From assembly GCA_963806395.1 (NCBI GenBank), contig CAWDYI010000009.1, positions 434,001 through 498,000 on the forward strand: a stretch of 64,000 bases of DNA. Reading direction: 5' to 3'. Under the pieces are notes generated by a model. It saw nothing but the letters and a program-made list of their open reading frames with translations. It searched no databases and was not told where the DNA came from. This document shows positions 17,360 to 25,971 of the stretch, one piece after another. A program made the position numbers and the translations under genes. Source of the DNA: DASSUW01 sp963806395 (GTDB lineage Bacteria > Actinomycetota > Thermoleophilia > Solirubrobacterales > Solirubrobacteraceae). Positions within the stretch are counted from its first letter, which is position 1, and every line of letters begins with the position of its first letter.

Positions 17360-18528
17360 CAGGGGATCGACCAGGTCCAGGCGTCGGCGACGAGCTCGAT
17401 GCTGCCGTTGCCCGACGAGCGCGCGCCGCCGAACGCGACCACGTGGCGGCCTGTGGCGACCAGCGCGCGCCCGCTCACGAGGTTGTCGCCGCCCCGGTCC
17501 TCCAGCCGGGGCACCGGGATCCACTTCCCGGCAACGGCGTCGAGGATCCAGTCGCCCACCCCGAACACGTCGGCCCGCTCACCGGCCACGGTGCCGGCGG
17601 CGAACTCCTCGTCGCCGTCGGGGCCGCCGGGCAGCGGGAGCCAGCGATCCTCGTCCAGGTCGAGGATGCCGCCGTTGGGGTAGGTCCGGCCCCAGTTGCC
17701 GGTCTCGCCACCGTCCGCGCCGCCCAGCGCGGGAAAGATCATGCGCCCCTCGTGGGCGAACCAGCGGCCGCCGCCGCCGAGGATCTCCGAGTCGCGCAGC
17801 CGCCGCCACGAGCCCGCGCGCGGGTCGAACGCAGCGGCGATGATCACGGACGGTTTCTCCGCGCCGGGTTGCGCCACCAACTCGGCGGCGAACAACACGA
17901 GCTCCCGGCCGCTCCAGGCCATCGTCCGCCCGTAGGTCGGGGGAAGCGGGTCGTCGGGCAGCCCCGACCACTCCTTCGTGGCCGGATCGAACGCCATGTC
18001 CTTGACCGCGCCGCGCTCCTCCGACCCGGCGTACGCCACGACGTGCCCGTCCGTCGCGACAAGCGACCGTCCCCGAGCGCCCGGCGGCAGCCGCAGCTCC
18101 TTCCAGCGGTCGGCGCGCCGCTGGTAGCGCAGGAACGCGGGCGGCGCGTCCGGCCGTCCCTTCTCTCCCGGGATCAGGAGGTAGAGCGCATCGCCGAGGA
18201 CGGCCGTGGAGGCCCAGCTGAAGCCAACCGGGGCCGAGGCGATCCGCTTCCACGTGCCCGCTGCGGGATCGAAGGCGGCGCCATCGCGGAGCGGCGGCTC
18301 GCCGGGAGCGACACAGTCGGCGTTGGCCGGACACGGCGGCGCGTCGCTGCCACCCAGGAACAGCGCCTCGCTGCCGACCGCGACCGCCGTCGCGGCCTCG
18401 CGAGCGCTCAGCGGCGGCTCCGGCAGGCGCTCCCACGCGCCGCTCGCCTGCCCGCCCGTCCCGGAATCGCCGCACCCGGCGAGCAGCGCGACCACCAGGA
18501 GGAGCACCGCGCGCGAAAGCCAGCTCAT
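17359..18528 (-). CDS. Kelch-repeat-like lipoprotein
   Basis: 389 residues. Start ATG 18528 has a GGAGG five bases upstream. The signal ends in the lipobox LLAGC (RAVLLLVVALLAGCGDSG). Repeats such as AFDPAAGTWKRIASAP, ILDLDEDRWLPLPGG, FDPRAGSWRRLRDSE and VVAFGGARSSGNG are Kelch-type propeller blades with the W-R/P turns. It would be anchored on the outer face of the membrane as a binding propeller. Its stop is fused to the start of a substrate-binding protein, and a small unknown gene diverges 50 bases away. Confidence 0.85.
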   Translation of the reverse strand: MSWLSRAVLLLVVALLAGCGDSGTGGQASGAWERLPEPPLSAREAATAVAVGSEALFLGGSDAPPCPANADCVAPGEPPLRDGAAFDPAAGTWKRIASAPVGFSWASTAVLGDALYLLIPGEKGRPDAPPAFLRYQRRADRWKELRLPPGARGRSLVATDGHVVAYAGSEERGAVKDMAFDPATKEWSGLPDDPLPPTYGRTMAWSGRELVLFAAELVAQPGAEKPSVIIAAAFDPRAGSWRRLRDSEILGGGGRWFAHEGRMIFPALGGADGGETGNWGRTYPNGGILDLDEDRWLPLPGGPDGDEEFAAGTVAGERADVFGVGDWILDAVAGKWIPVPRLEDRGGDNLVSGRALVATGRHVVAFGGARSSGNGSIELVADAWTWSIP

Positions 18529-18578
18529 GCCTCCACTACGCGAGCGCGCCGGAATCGTCACAGCAGTACGGTGATCCG

Positions 18579-18995
18579 GTGAGCCCCCGGCGCAAACGTC
18601 CGGAGCCTGGCCCTCCGGATGAGGAGCCTCGCCCGGCGCCGGACCGCTCGTGGTCGGCGCGGCGCAGCATCCGCGAGCGTGACGCTCGCGCAGACCTGGT
18701 CGCCTACACGGCGCTGCCGGCCGAGACCGGGCCGACGTGGGCGCCCGATCAGCTGTCGGTGTGGCCGGTGGAAGGCGGCCGGTTCGGCTTGGACGCGCAC
18801 TACGAGGGCGCCACGGGCGGACAGCGCGCCGAGTACCAGGCGCAGAAGCTCGCGAAGCTCAACCTGCGCGCGACGGTGCAGGAGAACCCGTCGGGTGGCA
18901 CGACATTGCGGCTTGGCCCGCTCGCTCACGAGGCGGCCTGGGTGGCGCTTGAAGCGTTCCTCGGCCGTCCGCTGCCCGCCACCGAGGCGGACTGA
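18579..18995 (+). CDS. hypothetical 138-residue protein
   Basis: GTG 18579 opens a protein with a charged Pro/Arg-rich first 40 residues and an ordered middle: WPVEGGRFGLDAHYEGATGG, then QRAEYQAQKLAKLNLRATVQ and GGTTLRLGPLAHEAAWVALE. I do not recognise the family. There is no signal peptide or membrane segment, so it is probably cytoplasmic. It diverges from the Kelch lipoprotein. Its coding DNA contains the palindrome GCGAGCGTGACGCTCGC (from 18671), also seen near 23333. Confidence 0.65.
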   Translation: MSPRRKRPEPGPPDEEPRPAPDRSWSARRSIRERDARADLVAYTALPAETGPTWAPDQLSVWPVEGGRFGLDAHYEGATGGQRAEYQAQKLAKLNLRATVQENPSGGTTLRLGPLAHEAAWVALEAFLGRPLPATEAD

Positions 18996-19130
18996 CCACC
19001 GCCCACTGAGCCGTTGAGAGAACGGCGCGCTACGCTCGGAGGGTCAGATAGCGAGGGCAACCAGAGGGCGAGACCTTCTACTGAACGTCCCCTTCCCGCG
19101 TAAGCCGCCTGATCTTCTGATGGCCGAGAG

Positions 19131-19152
19131 TCCACCCACGGGTGGGCTTTCC
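19131..19152 (+). terminator. weak hairpin CCCAC/GTGGG after the 138-residue gene
   Basis: A short stem CCCAC/GTGGG with a tight loop, followed by CTTT, lies 140 bases after the stop of the 138-residue gene and before the convergent gene. The surrounding 200 bases (18996-19194) hold no convincing reading frame. The stem is short, so termination is only possible. Confidence 0.3.
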
Positions 19153-19194
19153 GCGTTAACCGGCCCGCACTCGACTCGACGGAACGGCGCCGGA

Positions 19195-19776
19195 TCAGGG
19201 CAGAATGTCGCTCAGCGTCACCGTGAAGCGGTCGCCCGACTCCTCGACCTCACCCTCGATGTGCAGGCGCGCCGGACCGGTCTCGGTCCACAGCTCGAGG
19301 AAGTAGGCCCATCCCGGCCGGTCCGGGTCGTCGGACTTGGCGATCGCCTCGACCCGGTAGATCTCCCGTGGCGGCAGCACCAGGGACTCGGGGCAGTCGT
19401 CCTCGACGCGGCGGCGCAGGTCCTCGACACCGAGCCGATCACGAGACACGACGCGGAGCTCGTCGTAGTCGCCGTCCACGACGAGTTCGACGATGTCCTC
19501 CAGCGCCCTGTACATCGCGTCGGGCATCAGCTCGAGCGCGTCGGGGATCTCTTCCGGTCCGCCCAACTCGTGGCTCGGCGTCAAGCCGAGCCGGTTGTAG
19601 AAGTAGTCCTCGCACGCCGCACGCGCCTGGCGGCGGATGCCCTTGGACAACTCCGCGACCCCGAGCGCAAAGACCCCCGCGTCGATCGCTTCCTCGAGCG
19701 TCCCGTGCCGACGCGTCAGCTGCGCGGTCACCGCACGACCGTGCTCGGTGTCGCGCGCCGTCGATGACCCCTCCAT
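19195..19776 (-). CDS. hypothetical protein with a C-terminal DUF7668-like domain
   Basis: About 193 residues. The first half is helical (TLEEAIDAGVFALGVAELSK, then ACEDYFYNRLGLTPS). The second half, ALEDIVELVVDGDYDELRVV, DRLGVEDLRRRVEDDC, VEAIAKSDDPDRPGWAYFLE and LWTETGPARLHIEGEV, resembles a small uncharacterised domain often fused to immunity-type proteins. This recognition is tentative. ATG 19776 is chosen; an in-frame ATG at 19857 would add 27 residues of less protein-like sequence. There is no signal peptide. Confidence 0.65.
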   Translation of the reverse strand: MEGSSTARDTEHGRAVTAQLTRRHGTLEEAIDAGVFALGVAELSKGIRRQARAACEDYFYNRLGLTPSHELGGPEEIPDALELMPDAMYRALEDIVELVVDGDYDELRVVSRDRLGVEDLRRRVEDDCPESLVLPPREIYRVEAIAKSDDPDRPGWAYFLELWTETGPARLHIEGEVEESGDRFTVTLSDILP

Positions 19777-19929
19777 CAGAATCGAAGGAGCCTCGTGGCG
19801 GCTGTAGCCCGGGCAGGCACGCACCGCGGAGTGAAGGACGATGAGGTGGTCGCCCATTACGAGGCGTCGCCGGCCGTCATCCGGATCGACCCGCTCGCCG
19901 AGGGCGTGGTAGTAGCGCCACGAGCCTGC

Positions 19930-20028
19930 ATCCTACGAACACGGACGACCTCGGCCACCCGAGCGCCGGCGACGCGCTCGAGGAGATGCTTGGTGGCGCG
20001 ACGTTTCTGCGGCTCGCGGTCGCTTACA
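19930..20028 (+). pseudogene. possible N-terminal stub of a phospholipase-D-like protein
   Basis: One frame reads NTDDLGHPSAGDALEEMLGG then ATFLRLAVAYITGR, which resembles the opening strand of PLD-type nuclease or helicase-associated domains. It has no start and runs into the AraC gene in the opposite strand. If real it is a truncated relic; otherwise the 171-base gap at 19858-20028 is plain intergenic DNA. Confidence 0.25.
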
Positions 20029-20928
20029 TCACTGGGCGGGTGTCACCGGCCGCGGCTCGGGCGTTTGTGCGCGGGCGCGGGCGCGGAGGCGAGCCGCGTC
20101 GCGGCCCGGAGCAAGCCCGAACTGCCGTCGGTACTCGCGGCTGAACTGCGATGCGCTGTCGTACCCCACCCGGTATCCCACGGTGGCGACGTCGTCCGCC
20201 CCGGTGAGCAGCAGCAGGCGCGACTCTTGCAGGCGGATCTGCTTCTGGAACTGGATCGGGCTGAGCGCGGTGACGGCCTGGAAGTTGCGGTGGAAGGCGG
20301 ACGTGCTCATGCCGCAGGAGCGAGCGAGGTCTTCGACGCGGAATGGCTGGTTGAAGTGCTCGCTGATCCAGCGGACCGCGCGGCTCACGTGCGTGAGGCT
20401 GCTGTCGGTCAGTCCGATCTGGCGCACGCTCTGACCCAGGGGACCGTTGATCAGCCGCCACAGGATCTCGCGCTCGATCATCGGTGCCAGAACCTCGCGG
20501 TCGGCCGGGCTGTCGAGCAGCCGCACCATGCGGACGACAGCGTCGAGGAGCTCGGGCGAGGCGTCGGCGACGCCGATCCCAGGGGGCGCGGGCGCCGCGT
20601 CGGCGTTCAGGACCAGTGGCGCGATGGCCGACGGCCGGAGGATGAGGCCGAACCCGAGGGCCGGCTCGTCCGGCGATGCATGCGTGTAGTGCCCGGTGAT
20701 CGGCAGGTCGACCGAGGCGACCAGATATTGGCCGGGCCGGTAGTCGTACACGCGGTCGCCGATGGCCAGGCGCTTCGCGCCCTGGGCGATGACCGCCATG
20801 ACCGTCCCGGTCGTCGACGCGCGCGGCTCGCCCGGCCTGCCGGCGGCCGACAGGAGGACGCCGTCGATAGCCGTCGTCTCGTCGGGCCGCGCATGCCGGG
20901 CGATCAGCGCTTGCACTTCTGTTCTCAC
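20029..20928 (-). CDS. AraC-family regulator with AraC_N sensor
   Basis: 299 residues. The N-terminal AraC_N cupin reads TTGTVMAVIAQGAKRLAIGD, then DYRPGQYLVASVDLPITGHY and ALGFGLIL. The C-terminal two helix-turn-helices are WISEHFNQPFRVEDLARSCG, MSTSAFHRNFQAVTALSPIQ and FQKQIRLQESRLLL, then VGYDSASQFSREYRRQFG. Such regulators typically control a divergent short-chain dehydrogenase. Here the frameshifted SDR starts only 32 bases away on the other strand, so the SDR gene is the probable target. Confidence 0.92.
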   Translation of the reverse strand: MRTEVQALIARHARPDETTAIDGVLLSAAGRPGEPRASTTGTVMAVIAQGAKRLAIGDRVYDYRPGQYLVASVDLPITGHYTHASPDEPALGFGLILRPSAIAPLVLNADAAPAPPGIGVADASPELLDAVVRMVRLLDSPADREVLAPMIEREILWRLINGPLGQSVRQIGLTDSSLTHVSRAVRWISEHFNQPFRVEDLARSCGMSTSAFHRNFQAVTALSPIQFQKQIRLQESRLLLLTGADDVATVGYRVGYDSASQFSREYRRQFGLAPGRDAARLRARARAQTPEPRPVTPAQ

Positions 20929-20960
20929 GCTCCTTGCCCACGGACTGATTCGCTCGATGC

Positions 20961-21745
20961 ATGCCGAACAACGACTCCACAGACACCAAGATCGCGATCG
21001 TCACCGGCGGCAGCTCGGGTATCGGGCGGCACGCCGCCATCCGGCTCGCCGAGCGCGGCGCCAGCGTGATCCTGACCTACAGCACCAATCCCCAGGGCGC
21101 CGAGGAGACAGTCGCGACCATCGAGCAGCGCGGAGGCGCAGCCGTCGCCCTCCAACTCGACGTCGGCGACAGTCACACCTCGACGCCTTCGTGCTGCGGG
21201 TGGCCGCCGAACTCGGCGACCGCTGGCAGCGCACCTCGTTCGACTACCTCGTCAACAACGCCGGCTTCGGGCAGACGTCGATGTTCGCCGACACGACCGA
21301 GGAGCTATACGACCGGTTCCACCGGGTCATCCTCAAGGGGCCGTTCTTCCTCACGCAGAAGCTGCTGCCGCTTCTCGCCGACGGCGGGGCGATCGTCAAC
21401 ACGACCAGCAACTCGGCACTGCCCAACAGCATCGAAGCCGGCTACTCCGCGTACGCCAGCATGAAGGGCGGCCTCGCGGTCCTCACGCGCTACCTGGCCA
21501 AGGAGCTCAGTCCGCGCGGGGTCCGCGTCGACTCGATCGCGCCCGGTCCGACCCGGACGCGGATGATCTCCGACGACGTGGTCGAGCGCTTCCCCGAGGT
21601 CATCGCCTCGCTCGTCGAGCGGACCGCGCTCGGGCGCCTCGGCGACGGCGACGACATCGGCAAGGTCATCGCCGCCCTGCTGTCGGACGAGTGCGCGTGG
21701 ATCACCGGCGAGAACATCGAAGCGTCCGGCGGCTTCAACCTCTGA
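20961..21745 (+). pseudogene. short-chain dehydrogenase/reductase split by a -1 frameshift
   Basis: Frame one reads IAIVTGGSSGIGRHAAIRLA (NAD(P) Rossmann TGxxxGIG), then QRGGAAVALQLDVGDS. One base is missing near 21171-21173. The second frame then continues HLDAFVLRVAAELGD, FDYLVNNAGFGQTSMF (NNAG), then GYSAYASMKGGLAVLTRYLA (Tyr-xxx-Lys) and GENIEASGGFNL to 21745. All catalytic parts persist, so the lesion is recent or a base error. The intact product would be a typical 260-residue cytoplasmic SDR, divergent from its AraC regulator. Confidence 0.85.
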
Positions 21746-21769
21746 CGACAGCGATCGCGTCCACGGACC

Positions 21770-22882
21770 TCACCGCGCGCGATCCGCCGCGGGACGGTGT
21801 CCAAGCTTCCACGTCGCCGTGGCGATGAGGCCGGCGACCAGCGTCGGAACGACGGTGAGGAAGCGGTAGATCAGCGTTGCCGCGACCGCGTCGGCGTCGT
21901 TCGCGCCGAACGCGACGAGGACGCCCGTCAGCCCGAGCTCGACGAACCCGACGCCGCCCGGCGTGATCGGGATCGCGCCGAGGATCCGGGCCAGCGTCCA
22001 GGCGGCGAACGCCTCGACGATCGTCACCTCGACGCGCAGCACGCCGACCGCTCGGACCGAGGCGACCAGGACGAGAAAGACCGTCAGGTGCCCGGCGAGC
22101 GTCGCCGCGGTGAGGGAGGGCCAGCGCCGGCGGATCAGCTCGATCGCCTCCCCGCGAAAGCGCACGAAGGTTGCGCCGTTCCACTTGACGGGAGCCTTGT
22201 GGATCAGCGCCTTGGCGCGGCTCGCGAGCCGGGCGCCACGATCGCCGATGCGGCGCGCGAGGCGCGCGCTCGACAGACCGACGGCGAAGCCGACGACGAT
22301 CGCCGCGAAGGCTGCGAGGCCAATGATCGCGACGAGCTCGAGCGTGCGGTTGCTCCCACCCTGCGCGGCGAGCCCGGCGACGGCGAGGATCGGGAAGCCG
22401 AGGATCACGAACTGGTTCCAGACGCTCTGCACGGCAACGGCGAGCCCGACGCGGCGGCCCTCGAAGCCCCACGCGCGTAGCATCGCGAACGATGTCGCCA
22501 TTCCGACTGCGGCGCCGCCCGGGGCGACGGACGACAACGCGGTCGATGCGAGCGTGACGCGCGTGGCGCGGAAGTACGAGATGCCCGGGAGCGCGGCGAC
22601 GAGGGGCGGCCCGTAGGTCGCGAGGTTGAGGAGCACGGCGAGCACGAGCGCGACGACCCATTCCCATGACAGCGTCTTGACGACGTCCCAGACCTCGCCG
22701 TAGTCCGCGATCCGAGGCAGGGCGAACACGAAGACACCGCCGACGACGAGAACGGAGGCGACGATGCCGATGATCCGCGCCCGGCCGGTGCGGCGCTTCT
22801 TGCGCGCTTCATCCAACTCGGCGCGGACGATCTGGTCCTCGGGCTCGACGGACAGCCCGGCGTCGAACTCGCTCGCGGACAC
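21770..22882 (-). CDS. lysylphosphatidylglycerol-synthase-type flippase domain membrane protein
   Basis: 370 residues from GTG 22882. A charged cytoplasmic start of 38 residues is followed by about eight membrane segments, e.g. IIGIVASVLVVGGVFVFALP, VVALVLAVLLNLATYGPPLV, LVAIIGLAAFAAIVVGFAVG and ITPGGVGFVELGLTGVLVAF. The VAPGGAAVGMATSFAM and ITPGGVGFVE loops are hallmarks of the MprF-like flippase family (UPF0104). It has no catalytic MprF domain, so it likely translocates a lipid or acts in cell-envelope synthesis. It is monocistronic. Confidence 0.9.
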   Translation of the reverse strand: MSASEFDAGLSVEPEDQIVRAELDEARKKRRTGRARIIGIVASVLVVGGVFVFALPRIADYGEVWDVVKTLSWEWVVALVLAVLLNLATYGPPLVAALPGISYFRATRVTLASTALSSVAPGGAAVGMATSFAMLRAWGFEGRRVGLAVAVQSVWNQFVILGFPILAVAGLAAQGGSNRTLELVAIIGLAAFAAIVVGFAVGLSSARLARRIGDRGARLASRAKALIHKAPVKWNGATFVRFRGEAIELIRRRWPSLTAATLAGHLTVFLVLVASVRAVGVLRVEVTIVEAFAAWTLARILGAIPITPGGVGFVELGLTGVLVAFGANDADAVAATLIYRFLTVVPTLVAGLIATATWKLGHRPAADRAR

Positions 22883-23109
22883 ACCACGAGTATCTCGTGC
22901 CGGCCGAGCCGTTACCGGCCCGACCCGGAGCCGCGACTGACGCTCAGGCGCCTAGTACCGGTATCGGCGCGAAGCGATACTCGCAGCCCCGCGGTGCCCA
23001 GCCGTCTGCTGTGGATGGCGCAGAGCGTTAGCGCCCGCGTGCCTCGACGCTGTGCGCAGCATGGACGCGCCGCTTGCGCCCGATCCCGTGATCGGCGAGC
23101 GGCCGAAGC

Positions 23110-23304
23110 TCAGAAGCCGGAGTGATCGGGGTTGACCGGCGGGCGCGGATCATCGCGAGGCGGCTCGGGACTTGCACGCTCCTCGGTGTCCTCTGGCTTT
23201 GGCTGGGGTGCGAGACCGGGCACCTTGAGCTTGAACTTGCGTCCGTCACTCGTTGTCAGCTCGGCGGGTTTGGGCTCGAGTGGCTCGCCGGGAATCGGGC
23301 TCAT
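23110..23304 (-). CDS. small proline-rich hypothetical protein
   Basis: 64 residues starting MSPIPGEPLEPKPAELTTSD, then GRKFKLKVPGLAPQPKPEDT, and a disordered EERASPEPPRDDPRPP tail. No domain is recognised. Composition (Pro, Glu, Lys, Asp) is unlike the Arg/Ala-rich shadow frames, which supports it being real. A strong hairpin lies 28 bases upstream of its start. The gap 22883-23109 on its other side shows nothing. Confidence 0.5.
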   Translation of the reverse strand: MSPIPGEPLEPKPAELTTSDGRKFKLKVPGLAPQPKPEDTEERASPEPPRDDPRPPVNPDHSGF

Positions 23305-23332
23305 CGGACGAGCCTACTCGGGCTTCCGATCG

Positions 23333-23351
23333 AGCGAGCGTCACGCTCGCT
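23333..23351. repeat. 8-bp perfect hairpin AGCGAGCG-TCA-CGCTCGCT
   Basis: An exact inverted repeat with a three-base loop lies upstream of the small Pro-rich gene. The inner 17 bases GCGAGCGTCACGCTCGC recur, in the opposite orientation, at about 18671 inside the 138-residue gene. It could be an operator, a dispersed palindrome, or chance in GC-rich DNA. Confidence 0.4.
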
Positions 23352-23491
23352 GGTCGCGCGTCACATACATCGAGTCGCGCAGCGAATCGGCGCGGTGAAA
23401 ACGATGGCTCGCGCTGGCCCCGGCGCGCCGTGGTCGGCCAGCCGCAGTCGCCCGTCGACTGTCTGAGCCAAGCCGGATATCGTGGCGCCGA

Positions 23492-23862
23492 ATGACGACG
23501 GTGAAGATCTGCATCGACGTGGCCGACCTCGACGAGGCCGGCGCGTTCTACTGCCAGGCGCTCCAGTGCACCGAGGTTGGGCGGAACTCGCGGACGGTGA
23601 AGCTGACTGCGGGTGGCAACGAGCTCTACCTGATCCTGCGGCCTGAGGGCTCGATGCCGTTCCTCGCGGCGACCGAGGGGCGTTCATTCGCCAGACACTG
23701 GACGCCTGTTCACCTCGATTTTCCGTTGAGGACGTCGGGCGGTCCACATCGGAGATCACCAGGCTCGGCGGAATCGTCGAGGGCCAGGAGTCGGGCGACT
23801 GGGGCAGCCTGACGCGCTGCGCAGATCCCTTTGGCAACGGCTTCTGCCTGGTCACGACGTAG
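23492..23862 (+). pseudogene. VOC-family protein split by a -1 frameshift
   Basis: ATG 23492 opens VKICIDVADLDEAGAFYCQA, LQCTEVGRNSRTVKL and LYLILRPEGS, then HWTPVHLD. A base is missing near 23716. The next frame continues FSVEDVGRSTSEITRLGGIV, then SGDWGSLTRCADPFGNGFCL and TAG at 23862. Joined, it is a complete single-module glyoxalase-like protein of about 123 residues. No motif is lost beyond the shift. Confidence 0.8.
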
Positions 23863-23993
23863 GAACCACCCGGGTTCAAGCCGTCGCGATGCCGGTCTAG
23901 CCGGGCTGCCGATCGTCGCCATCGCCGCGTACCCGACGACATCGGGCACGGATTGTCGGGACGGGAGGGCCGTCCCGACCTAGCATCGCCGAC

Positions 23994-24868
23994 ATGGAGC
24001 ACTGGAACGAGGCACTGCGCCGGATCGAGGACAACCTTGACCGCGAGATCGACGTCGCCGCTCTGGCGCGCGTCGCGCAGACCTCGGAGTACCACTTCCG
24101 CCGGATGTTCTCGACGCTGTCGGGGCTGCCGCTGTCGGAGTACGTACGTCGCCGCCGGCTCACCCAGGCGACCGCGGAGATCCTCGACGGTGACGCGGGC
24201 GTGCTCGAGGTCGCTGTCAAGTACGGCTACGGGTCAGCGGACGCGTTCACGCGCGCGTTCAAGGCCATGCACGGGATGACCCCGTCGCAGGCCCGGCGGC
24301 CCGGTGCGGTGCTCCGCTCGCAATCGCGGATGAGTTTTCACCTGACGATCAAAGGACACAGCAAGATGCAACATCGACTGACCGAACTCGATGGCTTCCG
24401 GGTCACGGGCCGGATGACGCGGATCCCGATCGTCTATGAGGGGCCCAACACCGCGATCGCGGATTTCACGGCGTCGCTTCCGGACGATCTCAACGATCGC
24501 CTGCTCGCGCTGGCTGACGTCGAGGCTCTGCCCGGCCTGCTGTTCGCGACCGCCAACCAAGAGCGCGACGGCCCGAACGACATTGGTGCGACTACTACCA
24601 CTCGGTCGCCACCACGACCCGTGCCGACGCGCTCCCAGCCGACCTCGCCGTACTCGAGGTCGAGCCGGCGACCTGGATCGCATTTCGCGGCGAGGGCCCG
24701 TTCCCATACGCGCTGCAGAACCTGTGGGCCGAGTCGTTCAGCGAGTGGTTCCCGTCGAACCCCTACCGCGTGCTGCCCGGCCCATCGCTGCTCTCGATCC
24801 TCGACACCAGCGACGACGGCACCCGCGGGAGCGGCGAATTGTGGATGCCGGTCGAGCGCACGAACTGA
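23994..24868 (+). pseudogene. AraC-type regulator with GyrI-like effector domain, split by a -1 frameshift
   Basis: Frame one gives EIDVAALARVAQTSEYHFRR then MFSTLSGLPLSEYVRRRRLT and YGSADAFTRAFKAMHGMTPS (two AraC helix-turn-helices). The start of the GyrI-like domain follows (LTELDGFRVTGRMTRIPIVY). One base is lost near 24591. The new frame reads CDYYHSVATTTRADALPADL, then TWIAFRGEGPFPYALQNLWA and SLLSILDTSDDGTRG, finishing ELWMPVERTN to 24868. Intact members (Rob/SoxS-like) sense cationic drugs. It is possibly linked to the nearby ABC exporter. Confidence 0.82.
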
Positions 24869-24907
24869 ACATCGAGTCGCTGCGCGAGGCCGGCGAGGGG
24901 TCGCTCG

Positions 24908-25021
24908 TCAGCGCGACGCGAGCTGCTTCAGATGCATGGAATTCGTGTCAGCGAAGCCGTTGTCGGTGACGATGATCTCGCCGCCGGTGAGCAGTGCGCC
25001 GGCCCGGGCGCGCTCGAGCAC
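24908..25021 (-). pseudogene. transposase C-terminal fragment
   Basis: The minus strand reads VLERARAGALLTGGEIIVTD then NGFADTNSMHLKQLASR and a stop at 24908. The pattern GALLTGGEIIVTDNGFA resembles the second catalytic Asp strand of DDE transposases. Nothing upstream continues it. It is a short relic between the AraC pseudogene and the ABC exporter. Confidence 0.4.
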
Positions 25022-25056
25022 GGCTGCAGCAACCTAGCGCTAGCATCGGCCGACTC

Positions 25057-25971
25057 ATGAGCGCGGCCGCGGTGATCAGCGTGGAGGGCCTGCGCAAGTC
25101 TTACGGGCAGGTCGAGGCCGTGCGCGGGATCGATCTCGAGGTCGGAGCCGGCGAGATCTTCGCGTTCCTCGGGCCGAACGGCGCCGGCAAGACGACCGCC
25201 TGCGAGATCCTCGAGGGTTACCGGCGCCGCGACGCCGGGGTAGTCCGGGTGCTCGGCGTCGATCCCGCCGCCGCGACGCGGCACTGGCGCGAGCGGATCG
25301 GGATCGTGCTGCAGGAGTGTCGCCTCACGCCCGAGCTCACGGTCCGCGAGGCGGTGGCGCAGTACGCCGGCTACTACACATCGCCGCGTGGCGTCGACGC
25401 CACCGTGCGGCTCGTCGGGCTTGAGGAGAAGGCGAACACGCGAACGGCCCGGCTATCCGGCGGCCAGCAGCGGCGGCTCGACGTGGCGCTGGCGCTGGTC
25501 GGCGATCCCGAACTGCTGTTCCTCGACGAGCCGACGACGGGCTTCGATCCCTCGGCGCGACGCCGTGCGTGGGAGGTGATCGGCAGCCTGCGCGAGCTCG
25601 GCAAGACCGTGCTCCTCACCACCCACTACATGGATGAGGCGCAGACGCTCGCTGACCGGGTGGCGATCATCGCCGACGGCCGGATCGTGGCCGAGGGGCC
25701 GCCGGACGAGCTCGGCGGTCGCGACGCCAGGACCACCCGGATCAGCTTCCGGCTCCCCGACGGCGCCGGCGATCTCCCAGCCTCGGTGCGGGACGTCGCG
25801 CGTTTCGACGGCGAGGTGTTGTCCCTGCGCGTTCAGGATCCGGTGCCACCGCTGCGGGAGCTGACCGCGTGGGCGACCGAGCGCGGGGTCGGTCTCCCGG
25901 GGCTGGAGGTCCGCGGGGCGAGCCTCGAGGACGTCTACCTCGAGCTCACCGGGGCAGAGGACGCCTCGTGA
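25057..25971 (+). CDS. ABC-2 type transporter ATP-binding protein
   Basis: 304 residues from ATG 25057. Walker A is FLGPNGAGKTTACEIL, the signature is RLSGGQQRRLDVALAL, and Walker B is LLFLDEPTTGFDPSARRRAW with the H-loop VLLTTHYMDEAQTL. The C-terminal extension (TRISFRLPDGAG onward) is the DrrA/CcmA-type tail of drug and polymer exporters. It powers the permease encoded immediately downstream (GTGA overlap). A frameshifted drug-sensing AraC regulator lies upstream. Confidence 0.96.
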   Translation: MSAAAVISVEGLRKSYGQVEAVRGIDLEVGAGEIFAFLGPNGAGKTTACEILEGYRRRDAGVVRVLGVDPAAATRHWRERIGIVLQECRLTPELTVREAVAQYAGYYTSPRGVDATVRLVGLEEKANTRTARLSGGQQRRLDVALALVGDPELLFLDEPTTGFDPSARRRAWEVIGSLRELGKTVLLTTHYMDEAQTLADRVAIIADGRIVAEGPPDELGGRDARTTRISFRLPDGAGDLPASVRDVARFDGEVLSLRVQDPVPPLRELTAWATERGVGLPGLEVRGASLEDVYLELTGAEDAS

